DNA from: Chlamydomonas reinhardtii
Lineage: Eukaryota > Chlorophyta > Chlorophyceae > Chlamydomonadales > Chlamydomonadaceae
Reading direction: 5' to 3'
Length of the DNA stretch: 64,000 nucleotides
NCBI RefSeq assembly: GCF_000002595.2
Contig: NC_057019.1
Location: forward strand, 1,554,194 to 1,618,193
Under the pieces are notes generated by a model. That model was not told the DNA's origin. It made no database searches and saw nothing but the letters and a program-made list of their open reading frames with translations. Below, in pieces: positions 48,302 to 59,261 of this stretch. How positions within the stretch are numbered: the first letter of the stretch is position 1; each line of letters starts with the position of its first letter. A program made the translations under genes and the position numbers.

Positions 48302-51300
48302 GGGTTGCCAGTTTGTCTATACATGTGTGGGCATTCTTTTCCGGGGCTTGTAATGAAAAACACTTCACCTCCACGCAAGAACTGGTGCCCCATTCTGTTT
48401 GCAGCGCCTGAGTTTCTGGAGGCGGTGGAGCTGGCCACGGACGAGGAGCTGGGCGCTGAAGCCTCCGAGCTGGAGGGTGCCGGCCGGCACGCGGCTGGTG
48501 GCGGCGGCAGCGGCGAGTTTTTCCTGACTGGACTGGACACGCGCATCCCCTTCGACGGTCAGCTGGACCCGCAAGTCTTCCACCTCCACGTGCGCCGGTG
48601 CTCAGGGCCGCCAGCGCGGCAGGGTGGCGCTGCTGAGGCCACCGGAGACACCACCTGGTTTGTGCACGTCAAGGTCCGCCCCTTCGAGGTGGGGCGTTAC
48701 CTTTACGCCTTCACGTGTTGACTGACTCGTGGAAACTTGTGTGGTTATGGGTTCCTGGGTAATAGCCTATAGGACGGTCATGGCTGCGAGGTGAATGGGA
48801 GCCTTCATCAACACCACATACTTGCAGGTGTCGTACATCGTGGCCATCCCAGCCCCTGCCGCTGGTGATCCAATCGTGGTGCCCAACTACTTCCGCAACA
48901 AGGACGTGGCCCTGTACCTGCAGAAGCACTACCTGCAGTTGTCGCTGTACTGGGTGCGGTGCATACCCGGCGTGCCCAAACAGGCGTACACATCGACACA
49001 GGTAGGCGGCGGTGGTGGGCTGGGTTGTCGGAGGCTCGCGGCATCTGATCCATGGTTGCTCACCACCACGCACTCACTGTTTGCACTACCCTCAACTATC
49101 GTCATGCCATCAAACCACAGGAGACAGGCATCAGCCTGCTGAAGGTGAACCGGCTGTGTGATCAGGCCTACACGCTGGACCGCTTCACGCTCACTATGGC
49201 TGGCAACTACCATGCCATCTTCGACCGACTGGAGGGAGTGGTGCCGCGTCGGAGTGCTGAGGCAAGCGCCATCTCCGCCAACCGCCAAGGTATGGTGGCT
49301 TGGCGATGATTTGCTGATGTAGCTTCGGACAGTTGTACGGCGCCAACATACCCCTTGCTTCATCAGCCCCCTTCTTGTAATGTCGCATTCATACCTCTGG
49401 TAAATATGTACGCAGGGTATCTTCGTGCTGCTGCATCACAACACCTGCGTGCCTATCCCCAGGAGGTTGCTGGGCGCATCGCCGAGCAGCTGCTCCGAAG
49501 GGAGCCGCCTCCACCGCCGGCTTGGGTCGGGGCTCCCGCTGCGGCTGCTGTCAGCGGTGAGGATAGCGGGGCTGAACAGCCTGGGCACACGTATGGTGTC
49601 ACCAGCAGTGACAGCGGCGGCAGCAGCAGCAGCCAGCGGCCAGCAGCAGCCGATGCCAGCGATGCAGGGGGCGCGGGCGTTGTGCAGCCCAGTCGCAGCT
49701 GCAGTCCCAGCAGCAGCAGTGACGGCGGAGGCGCATATGCCTGCCCCGTGGAGGTTGCTGGGCGCATTGCCGAGCAGCCGCAACGGACGCCGGCTTGGGC
49801 AGCTGCTGTCACTGCGGCTCCTGTCCGCGGTGAGGAAGGAGGGGCTCAGCAGCACACATACGGCATCACTAACAGTGCCAGCAGCGGCAGCCGCAGCGGC
49901 CAGCAGCCAGCAGCAGCTGATGTCGGTGGTGGGGGTGCGGGCGTTGTGCGGCCCAGTTGCAGCAGCAGCAGCACCGACAGCGGAAGCGCATCTGCGAGCG
50001 CAGGTGCAGCCAGCAGGCCTGCAGCCCATGCCTGTGCGACAGGACCCAGCAGCGCCGGCGCAGTGGGTTACCGCAGCCCCGGGATGATGTTGCTGCTTAG
50101 CCGACGGGGGGGGGGTGTCGCCACGGCTCACTCCCGCGGCAGGCCAGCGTGCAGTCACGTCAGTGCACACGTCGCCCATGGTCATAAGCCCCAGCCCGGG
50201 AGGGTCTCCGCCTGCCGGCAGCCCTCTTCCGTCCCCAGGATCAGCCAGGCGGGGCACCTGGTCTCGGCGCAACATGTTGGACAAGGACGTGACGTGGTCA
50301 CAGCAGCTCGGTGCTGCTCTTGCAGCCCTGCAGCAGATTGACAGCTCGGTAACAAACAAGCTGCTGGCCTCGGAGCAGGGGCCGCTGTACCCGCTGTTCA
50401 AGTCCCGTGTGTCTGACCAAGGTAAGCAGGTCCTGGGCTGCTGGGATTTCTATCACACGCACTTCTGACACACACCGTATGACAATGATATGGGCCGATC
50501 CATGCAGGCGACGTGCTGGCCGCGTGGAGGAACAGCATCAGCGAGAAGCACCTTGAGAAATGGCGATCGGCAACAACGACTGCCTCTGGCGGCAGCAGCC
50601 AGCTGCCGCCGGAGCGCAGCGCTATCCGGGAGGCCCTTGATGCCTACATCCAGCTCGTCAAGCAGCGCTTGCACCGCCACCAGCAGCAGCACAGCCAAGA
50701 TGATCTCCAGCAGTCGCCGCTGCCGGGGCGGCAAGGTCCTCGGCGGCTACCTACCCTGGCCGCCGCAGTTGCCTTCGCTGATGGTGCCGCTGATGAAGGG
50801 GGCACCGTGTCGATACCGGGATCGCCAGAGCAGCTCTTTCCTCTGCCTAGCCGCCGCCCACGCCGTGTTACCTTGCGGTCTCAAGGTGTCGACTTGATGT
50901 CGCTCGTCCCACCGTTCGACCAGCGGCAGCCATGGCCTTTGCTTCGGGCGCTGCTCAAGGGCCTTGGAAGGGGCAAGAAGCTGTACATGCGGGTATGTAC
51001 CAATTGATTTACAATACTGCAACCGATTGCTGACGGCTTCTTATTGGCATTCACAGAAGGTGTCTGTCGGCTTGAATCTCCGCCTCAGCTCGCAACGGGA
51101 GCCGATCAAGGCCCTGTACCAGCAAATCCGGGATAGATTCCAAGGTATGTAGCGCATTGTAGCATATGGTACACCTGGACTCACACATAGCCTACCAACC
51201 AGGCTCACCAACGGCCAGCGACCGCAGCACTGATGGGAGTGATGAGGACAACGATGCAGCTGAACATGGTACAGTGCCCGACAACGGCCAAGGCCGTGCC

Positions 51301-53830
51301 CCTGGCCCAGGTGCGCAATGGCCGCGCCTTCCTTTCTCTCTCATTTGCTTATCCCTTGGTTTTGTATTTTCCAGTTCCTGACCGGCGCTGTTTGCCTGCT
51401 CTACAGGGCCTGGCAGCCAAGGCGGCGCTGCCGCGCGCCAGCTGTCGATGCAGGGCGGTGCAGCCCCGCCCGGCCTCGGGCTGGGCGGGCTGTCCTTCGG
51501 CGGCGGCGCGCTGCCCGCCTTCACGCAAGGCCTGGAGCGGCAGGCAGATGGCCTTACCTTGCCGCTTGAGCTACTGCACCGAGCCCCTGGCCCAGGTGCG
51601 CAATGGCTGCGCCTTCCTTTCTCTCTACTTGCTTATCCCTCGGGTTTGCGATTTCCTGTTCCTGACCGGCGCTGTTTGCCTGCTCTGCAGGGCCCGGCAG
51701 CCAAGGCGGCGCTGCGGCGCGCCAGCTGTCGATGCAGGGCGGTGCAGCCCCGTCCGGCCTCGGGCTGGGCGGGCTGTCCTTCGGCGGCGGCGCGCTGCCC
51801 CCCTTCACGCAAGGCCTGGAGCGGCAGGCAGATGGCCTTACCTTGCCGCTTGAGCTACTGCACCGAGCCCCTGGCCCAGGTGCGCAATGGCCGCGCCTTC
51901 CTTTCTCTCTCATTTGCTTATCCCTCGGGTTTGCGATTTCCTGTTCCTGACCGGCGCTGTTTGCCTGCTCTGCAGGGCCCGGCAGCCAAGGTGGCGCTGC
52001 GGCGCGCCAGCTGTCGATGCAGGGCGGTGCAGCCCCGTCCGGCCTCGGGCTGGGCGGGCTGTCCTTCGGCGGCGGCGCGCTGCCCGCCTTCACGCAAGGC
52101 CTGGAGCGGCAGGCAGATGGCCTTACCTTGCCGCTTGAGCTACTGCACCGAGCCCCTGGCCCAGGTGCGCAATGGCTGCGCCTTCCTTTCTCTCTACTTG
52201 CTTATCCCTCGGGTTTGCGATTTCCTGTTCCTGACCGGCGCTGTTTGCCTGCTCTGCAGGGCCCGGCAGCCAAGGCGGCGCTGCGGCGCGCCAGCTGTCG
52301 ATGCAGGGCGGTGCAGCCCCGTCCGGCCTCGGGCTGGGCGGGCTGTCCTTCGGCGGCGGCGCGCTGCCCCCCTTCACGCAAGGCCTGGAGCGGCAGGCAG
52401 ATGGCCTTACCTTGCCGCTTGAGCTACTGCACCGAGCCCCTGGCCCAGGTGTGCAATGGCCGCGCCTTCCTTTCTCTCTCATTTGCTTATCCCTCGGGTT
52501 TGCGATTTCCTGTTCCTGACCGGCGCTGTTTGCCTGCTCTGCAGGGCCCGGCAGCCAAGGTGGCGCTGCGGCGCGCCAGCTGTCGATGCAGGGCGGTGCA
52601 GCCCCGTCCGGCCTCGGGCTGGGCGGGCTGTCCTTCGGCGGCGGCGCGCTGCCCCCCTTCACGCAAGGCCTGGAGCGGCAGGCAGATGGCCTTACCTTGC
52701 CGCTTGAGCTACTGCACCGAGCCCCTGGCCCAGGTGCGCAATGGCTGCGCCTTCCTTTCTCTCTACTTGCTTATCCCTCGGGTTTGCGATTTCCTGTTCC
52801 TGACCGGCGCTGTTTGCCTGCTCTGCAGGGCCCGGCAGCCAAGGCGGCGCTGCGGCGCGCCAGCTGTCGATGCAGGGCGGTGCAGCCCCGTCCGGCCTCG
52901 GGCTGGGCGGGCTGTCCTTTGGCGGCGGCGTGCTGCCCCCCTTCACGCAAGGCCTGGAGCGGCAGGCAGATGGCCTTACCTTGCCGCTTGAGCTACTGCA
53001 CCGAGCCCTTGGCCCAGGTGCGCAATGGCCGCGCCTTCCTTTCTACTTGCTTATCCCTCGGTTTTGCAATTTCCAGTCCCTGACTGGTGCTATTTGCCTG
53101 CTCTGCAGGGCCCGGCAGCCAAGGCAGCGCTGCGGCGCGCCAGCTGTCGATGCAGGGCGGTGCAGCCCTGCCCGGCCTCGGGCTGGGCGGGCTGTCCTAT
53201 GGCGGCGGCACGCTGCCCTTCACGCAAGGCCTGGAGCGGCAGGCAGATGGCCTTACCTTGCCGCTTGAGCTACTGCACCGAGCCCCTGGCCCAGGTGTGC
53301 AATGGCTGCGCCTTCCTTTCTCTCTACTTGCTTATCCCTCCGTTGTGCCTCCGCTTGCCGGACTGTCCCTTCAATTGTAATTCGCATCCTTATCCCTCGG
53401 TTTTGCGATTTCCAGTCCCTGACTGGTGCTATATGCCTGCTCTGCAGGGCCCGGCAGCCAAGGCAGCGCTGCGGCGCGCCAGCTATCGATGCAGGGCGGT
53501 GCTGCGGCGCGCCAGCTGTCGATGCAGGGCGGTGCAGCCCCGCCCGGCCTCGGGCTGGGCGGGGTGTCCTTTGGCGGCGGCGCACTGCCCTTCACCCAAG
53601 GCCTGGAGCGGCAGGCAGATGGCCTTACCTTGCCGCCTGAGCTACTGCACCGAGCCCCTGGCCCAGGTACGCAACGCCTTTATCTCTACTTGCTCAATGC
53701 ATTTTCCAGTTCCAGACCGGCGCTGTTTGCCTGCTCTGCAGGGCCGGGCGGGCTCCCCCCAGGAGGACCCCGAGTATTGGATTGGAGTGACCGAATCCTT
53801 GAATTCGAGAGGCAGCTGGGCTTCCAATAA
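45586..53830 (+). CDS. Transposase-like protein with C-terminal tandem-exon repeats, about 1925 aa
   Basis: Twenty-four exons close in frame: 45586-45961, 46051-46412, 46521-46676, 46876-47233, 47339-47714, 47834-48093, 48188-48232, 48405-48688, 48828-49001, 49121-49289, 49416-50003, 50101-50421, 50508-50992, 51057-51144, 51203-51310, eight array exons from 51407 to 53666, and 53742-53830. The start is the first ATG after an AT-rich open stretch. Residues about 370-560 have the order expected of an RNase H-fold (DDE) transposase: HLGVHLDYTSHVVRA (Asp386), a strand-rich segment with LVTGANDERSTRFGL, CPYYVTSDMGKELAGALVCAL (Asp492) and FVVLVWDASHVMKAV (Asp542/His545). This resembles transposase-derived families with a LDxT, a TDxS/G...AL and a D..H..K block. 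Ser/Ala/Gly linkers follow, then the 63-residue repeats and a short unique C-terminus. Exons 11-12 could instead be one exon with an indel in a G10 run (50106-50115). Confidence 0.55.
48233..48297. repeat. GT microsatellite in an intron
   Basis: About 32 GT units start at the donor of the 45-bp exon 7 of the transposase-like gene. Confidence 0.9.
51407..53666 (+). repeat. Tandem array of eight near-identical exons with their introns
   Basis: Exons start at 51407, 51691, 51976, 52260, 52545, 52829, 53109 and 53448. The first six are 189 bp, the seventh 186 bp, and the eighth 219 bp owing to an internal duplication. Introns are 95-96 bp between most copies and 153 bp before the last. Every exon is phase 1 at both ends, so each adds 63 residues in frame (ARQLSMQGGAAPSGLGLGGL, then TQGLERQADGLTLPLELLHR). 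Two intron types alternate (CTCTACTTGC versus CTCTCATTTGC), giving a 569-bp higher-order unit: 51691-52259 and 52260-52828 are almost identical. Long antisense ORFs across the array are shadows. Confidence 0.92.
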
Positions 53831-54247
53831 TGGGTACTTCATATGCTATAATGCAGTACAGTCCCGCGACCAACTGCAATACATTTCCGCGCTGGAAAAA
53901 GACTGACTCATAGTGACGTGTGTTGCGGAACTAATGCGTAAGTAGACCATAGTGGAAGGCAGAGTGGGCTTGCAGGCGGCACGAGGGTAGACAGTCAGTA
54001 GCGCAAGTTGTGAATTCACATGCATGTTACCGTAACCGACAGTAAACGCTGTGGACAGTCGCGCCCATGGCTGGCTGGTGGTGGCTGCTGTACGTGACTA
54101 TTACGGACGTCCTTGACAAGTGACTAGCAACTCCTTTGAAGATTCGAAGTACCTTGCGTGCATCAGCGCCTTGTAAGCCCGTTCCCACACTGGAGTAGCA
54201 ACTCCTCTATTGGATTCCGCAGCCCTCGCTAAAGCCACAGCACCAAC
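53831..54247. other. Convergent 3' region inside the element
   Basis: This lies between the stops of the transposase-like gene (+) and the kinase gene (-). It should hold both 3' UTRs. No TGTAA signal or further coding was recognised. Confidence 0.45.
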
Positions 54248-55986
54248 TCACTTGTGCAGCATAGCCAGTGCATTGTCTAGCTCGAACACAAACCGCGCCA
54301 TTACCGTCTTTTCACTTGCGTTTTCATTCTTTAGTCGTTCACCCGGTGATTTTGTGCAACACACCTGTACTAGCCTGGCCATTGCATCCGTGCATGCCGC
54401 CGCTCCAGTTGGAGCCTGGTCCAGGGTGCCCCAGAAACGCTTCCGAGCATCCATGCTCATTGTTATCCCATTCCGCAGATTGGCATCTTCCGCAGGGAGT
54501 TTACCAACCATCAAGACGTACAACACCATCCCCATGCTGTACACGTCGAATCCGTAGCTGTGCCGCGCATCAGGACCCGTCACGCCACCTTCTCCCTCCG
54601 GGGGACGGAAGCCCTGTGTGCCCGCCTGCTTGAATGAAGGGAAATAGCAGGGGGTTGACGCTTGCTCCATAATCGATTGCTGGCTGTTGAGGTGAGGTTG
54701 TCGGTCAACAGGACAGCACTAGCAGATCCCCCCCCCCCCGCCCCCAGCCGATATCCTTGCAACCCCTAACCTTCCACTTGCCTGCCCCCGCTCCTGCTTC
54801 CTTGCCGTGATGAGGTCCGGGTCGCCCAGCACGCCGCGGCCTTCCGTTGTGACCTGCAATGAGATCACAAGCACATTTGATCACCACAAAGCTACAACCC
54901 AGAATGCGCACTTCGTTAACAGGAGCGCCAACTTACCAGGATATTGGCCGGTTTAATGTCGCGGTGAATGTAGCCTAGCGAGTGCAGGTACTCGGTGGCG
55001 ACAGCCGCATCACGCAGCACGCCGCACAGCTGGCTAAGCGATTTTGATGGCCGCTCCTTTTCATCTTTTGCTGTGATCCAGCGCTCAAGTGTGGATGGAA
55101 AGTGCTCATAAATCACGCCCACCGCCTCGCCTGACACATCACGCACCAGGCCCCTCAGCGGCAGGACGTCAGGGCGCGCGCACTGCAATCCCCAACGGAT
55201 GGCATTGCCCAACGCGCTGCGATCAGCCGCAACGTCCCCTGACTTCTCTATGACACGCCGGTATAGCTTCACCACCACCTCTCCCTGCCCAGCGGACATG
55301 TCCTCAAGCGACATGACGTACACATCCCCAAAGCCCCCACCGGCCCGGCGACGAACAGACTGGAGGTCCATGCGCTCCCGCTGCTGCCGTACGGCCGCAT
55401 ATGACAGGTCCACCCAAGGGACAGTGAGTGCCGAGCTGGAGGGCCCGGGCAGGTGTGCGGCCAGCGGGGTGGGGGCGGCAGCAGCTGCCGCTGACGATGC
55501 TGCTGCTGATGGTACTGCCGACCCTGTGGCTGGTCCAGCTGGTCCCTGCAGCTCCAGAGCGTCGAGCGCAGCGACCAGCGTGGTCATGGAAGGCTGATAA
55601 AAGGAATCCGCGTAGGCCGAGAGCTGAGGGGTGGAATGGATGGCGGCCCAGCCGCCCAATTGCATGTACGCCTTGGAAGACCGCTTCCAGTAGCCGCTGT
55701 GTCCCGGCTTTGCGCCCGGCTTGGCTGTGGCCAGCTTGTTTGCCTCGTACATGGTGACAGGTTTATCAATCGGTACTGTGTCCGGGCTTTGCGGGGCTTC
55801 GGTTCCACACCACCATCCCGCAGCTTTGCCGTGTTGTGAGGAAAGATGCCTGTCAAGCACCGTATACGACCACTCCCTCCGTCCAACAGTAGTGGCCACA
55901 AGTAATTGCGTTCGGAGGGGCCTCTCAGGATCGAACTGGAATTCTAAGTGAGGCAGGCAGTCTGGTTTATAGTCCTGAGGCGCCAT
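54248..55986 (-). CDS. Protein kinase-like protein, 517 aa
   Basis: Three phase-0 exons: 55986-54937, 54853-54782, 54679-54248. The start is ATG 55986 (MAPQDYKPDCLPHLEFQFDP); ATGs further upstream in frame are less likely. A 190-residue N-terminal part of unknown role contains Ala-rich linkers. The kinase fold begins near residue 210: Gly-rich loop GGGFGDVYV (about 215-224), VVVKLYRR with the likely ATP-anchoring Lys240, LHSLGYIHRDIKPANIL with HRD at 341-343, LGDPDLIT at 359-366 in place of DFG, PPE in place of APE, and YGFDVYSMGMVLYVLM in the C-lobe. The metal-binding Asp361 is kept, but Phe-Gly is replaced by Pro-Asp. Intron 2 has a GC donor (CAG/GCAAGT). The nearest kinase group is unclear. 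It lies within the inverted-repeat element and shares a promoter region with the next gene. Confidence 0.8.
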
Positions 55987-56453
55987 AATAGTGTTTTGGT
56001 TGTTGAAAGTTAGTCTACAAACAAAGCGAAGTAACAACGTGTGGGCACGGGCCATGCGTGCACCCTGGTACCAGCCTTGCACTAGCCTGGCACCAGCCTT
56101 GTCTCAGACGATATGCGCTCTGTCGCATTTCCGTTTCGCTTTGGTGTTGTAATTTGGGTGTGTTGGCGAGCGTTGTACCCTGGAGCGATGCATGGTGCCG
56201 TACCGGAGCGACCTGGGCCCTTTAGGGAGGCAAGCGCGGGAAAGGCGCGCAAAACCCTTGTGCGTCTTGGCGAACGACGTCCATCTTGGTTGACGCGCTG
56301 ACCTACGTCAGCGCTTGTGTCCTTGCAGTTTGTGAAGGTTGGTACCTGCAGCTATGCTCGCGTTGGAGTTCGTCTGTGTGAACGATCGCAATTCCGCGCC
56401 AATGTTTTCCTGCCAAAGCTTCATTACTTACGCTCTGCCTTGCATCCCCACAG
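55987..56453. promoter_or_regulatory. Divergent promoter region of the kinase and Cys-rich genes
   Basis: The kinase gene starts at 55986 (-) and the Cys-rich gene at 56454 (+), leaving 467 bp for both promoters. A splice acceptor (CCCCACAG) abuts the plus-strand ATG, so part of this region is probably a 5' UTR intron or an unrecognised first exon. No specific box was identified. Confidence 0.45.
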
Positions 56454-58666
56454 ATGCTGAGGAGGCCAATCGAATCGCCCTCTGCGGATTACGTATTCGA
56501 GACCGGCTCTACGGTAGGGTTGGGTAGGGTTTTTGGGCGACAAGGGCGCGGATACAAGCCCAGTTCTTCCAGTTGGTGATGACTTCTTGCAGGACAATCT
56601 GAAGCATGGTGGGGCCACCTTGTGCTGTGAAGAGACCAAATTGCCCCTCCAACCCCTGCTGCAAACCCCCGCAATTTATTGATCTTCCCTGCCCTGCCTG
56701 CAGGGTGCAACCACCCTGATGGACGGCCTCAACCTGGATGAGAATGCAAATGATGGGTGGTGCTTCACTGGCCCTACTGGCTCCGTTACTGCCAGCAGTG
56801 GCACGCCCTCCATCATCAAGTGCTTGTCTCCAGATGACCCTGGCTACCCCGGCGGTGCTGGCTACTTGTCGTCCAAGCCTCACGTCCATGCCACCAACAC
56901 CTCGGAGGTGGGAACTACTGGCAGGCTGTCACGGCATGTGCGCGGGAGTGTGCCGGAGAAGCTGGGAATTGCCAAGAACACTGATCATTGCATCTATGCT
57001 GACTCTGCCTGTTTTACTCATGTCGCGCACAGGTGACTGAGCCTTACTTCTACAGCCCTGGCACGGCCGGTGGACCGCCCGACCCGCCAAGCCCCCCTCA
57101 GGAGCCGCCGCGTGTGCCGTACATCGTCGCACCCACGCCCAAGGCCAGCGCGCCCACTGCGTCGCCCTACCACACCCGCCTGGCCAAGTCCAAGGAGGCG
57201 CTGGCTAAGGGTCAGGAGGGCTCGGGTTTGACCATCATGCGCATTACATTGGACAACAACGCCATGTTGGTGGACCGCTGCCTTGCCGGCAACGAGCAGT
57301 TCAACAACATCCGTGCGGCCTGGAACAGCAACAGGTGAGGAATGGTGGGCATATGTTTGTGGTTGTCCCTTTATCTTGCTGTCTCACTTTTGCAATCCTC
57401 AATTTGTTGCTGATCTTATTGCTTTGTCCTGCTTACCATGCGTGGTGCTCGTCCTACAGCAACTGGCCTTCCGCTGAGGACGTGCTGATGGCCTCCAACG
57501 AGAACAAGTGCAAGCTGTGGAGCTTTGAGAAGGTGGTGACCGATGAGGACTTGCGGCTGGCGCACAACGTCCAGGTTTCCGAGCTGGCCGGCCAGAAGGT
57601 TGGCGGTGAGTGCCATTTCCATCTTTTCTTCAGGGTTGGTGGCTGAAATCTGTTTGTATTGGTAGGTTGATGTACGGGTCACCGGCAGGAGACCGTATGA
57701 CAGACAGGCCATTTGTTGTCCCCCTTCAGGTGACAAGTACCTGTTCATCAACAAGAGCACGAAACAGCCCGTGGTTGTCTACCGCCCTCGTGGAGACTTC
57801 GCCCAGATCAAGACCGCCCTGCTTGACAACAGCACCTTCCACAAGGCACGTTTCTTACTAGAGGGGATGGTTGACTCCTCGCTCGGCTCCCCTAGGTCCC
57901 TTACCTTGAAGTGCCTCGTGTTGCCTCGTGCCTCGTGCTGCGTGCCTCGTGCCCCTCGTTTATTTCTTGTTTTCTGACTATCCCTCTGCCCGGTCTCACT
58001 ATGGTTGCAGGACCACGGCATAATCATCCTGGAGCAGGGCTTCCGGATTCCGCCCGAGGCCTACAACACGATCGGCGCCCTGGCTGCGGACACTGAGAAG
58101 CACAAGCTCATTTACTCGTACAACAACTTGGGCGAGTATGCATCAGCCAGCGCTGCTGCCATGCGCCTGAAGCCCAGCAACACTGTGCTGCGGCTCTGCC
58201 AGGTGCCCAGCGTGCTGCGGGCGCTGCCCCTGGGCACCACCCTGCCGCTGCCGAAGCACGTGTGAGTGTGTAGCATGTGTACTAGAGCTCGGGGAGTACA
58301 TGCAGTGCTGTTGCTGTGCTGTTGCTGTTCTGTTGCTGTGCTGATGCGCTTACTGTAAGCTGACTTGATTTCGCTTTGTACCCAATGCACAGGTGCGACG
58401 GCACTGAGGTGCTGGACTGTGACCTGTGCAGTGGGGACAAGAAGCCAAGCGAGATTGGCGCCATGTTCTTCATGGTTGGCAACAGCCAGCTGGTCTCCAC
58501 TCCGGCGGGCTACTGGTGCAAGGAGTCGTTGCTGTGCCCAGATCTGGACGTGCGCTTCCTGTGCTGGAAGTGCTTTGGTCAGATCTCGAAGCACGTGGGC
58601 TCCGAGGTGCCGCAGGGGCTGCTGGTGAAGCTGTCTGGCCTGGCCCTGGTGCAGGTGATGAAGTAA
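56454..58666 (+). CDS. Unrecognised Cys-rich protein of the element, 450 aa
   Basis: Seven exons close in frame: 56454-56513, 56704-56907, 57033-57334, 57460-57605, 57730-57845, 58011-58261, 58393-58666. The ATG at 56454 follows directly on a splice acceptor, so a further 5' exon is possible. Intron 5 uses a GC donor (AAG/GCACGT). The N-terminal half is Pro/Gly/Ser-rich. The middle has compact, well-folded-looking segments (LTIMRITLDNNAMLVDRCLA; KYLFINKSTKQPVVVYRPRG; HGIIILEQGFRIPPEAYNTI). The C-terminus has eight Cys in a zinc-finger-like pattern: CDGTEVLDCDLC, then CKESLLCP, then FLCWKC. I do not recognise the family. Its position between the kinase and the dioxygenase suggests element cargo, perhaps DNA or protein binding. 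Confidence 0.65.
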
Positions 58667-59133
58667 ATAGTAGAGACGGGGGTATGTGGCCTATTTGTTG
58701 TGGCCCATGGTCAGGCCAATCCGTTTATGTGCATGGACACTACATAGAGAGACAGTATGGTTGGACCTGAAGGTGTGCAGAAGTAAGTGGGAGCAGAAGC
58801 TCTGCAGTGTGGATGTGGTTGCATTGGGACATTGCTGGCGATTTAATGACAAGTAGGATTTGATACTTTATGTGTGCAGTGTCTACGTACACGGTGGGCC
58901 TGCCCCTTGCTTGGGGGTGTTGCCAAGGTCCAGCTCGGGTTACCTGCCATGGGCAGGGTGGTGCCTGATATAGAACGTGTATGGGGGGGTTGCTTTGAGT
59001 TCGGGGATTCTGAAGTTACTGAGTTTACAGAGGCGGGGTGGGCCTGGGTGGGCATGATTGCGCAGGTGTCTAACGTTGCGCAAGGGTGCCGCAGCTCCAA
59101 ACGACACGGACTGTTGGTTCCAGATTTCACGGA

Positions 59134-59138
59134 TGTAA
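59134..59138 (+). terminator. Possible TGTAA polyadenylation signal
   Basis: TGTAA lies about 470 bases after the stop codon of the Cys-rich gene on the same strand. Assignment follows the usual volvocalean poly(A) motif. Confidence 0.4.
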
Positions 59139-59261
59139 CATACGTTTACTGAATTTTACGGCTATTTGAGGGGCGTTGCATCCGGGGGTCGTGGGGACTG
59201 CTGGGGAACGGTGGGAATCGGTCGGAATTGGTGGGAGTGCAGAGCCGAACAGGGGGGACCG

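Noticed and set aside
51554-52662. Repeated antisense ORFs of 179 codons in the exon array
   Set aside because: They are shadows of the tandem exons and introns; the sense exons have splice sites and consistent phase.
51407-53666. Array considered as CRISPR or plain satellite
   Set aside because: Units are 284 bp with coding exons, splice sites and preserved phase; spacers are introns, not unique spacers, and the genome is eukaryotic.
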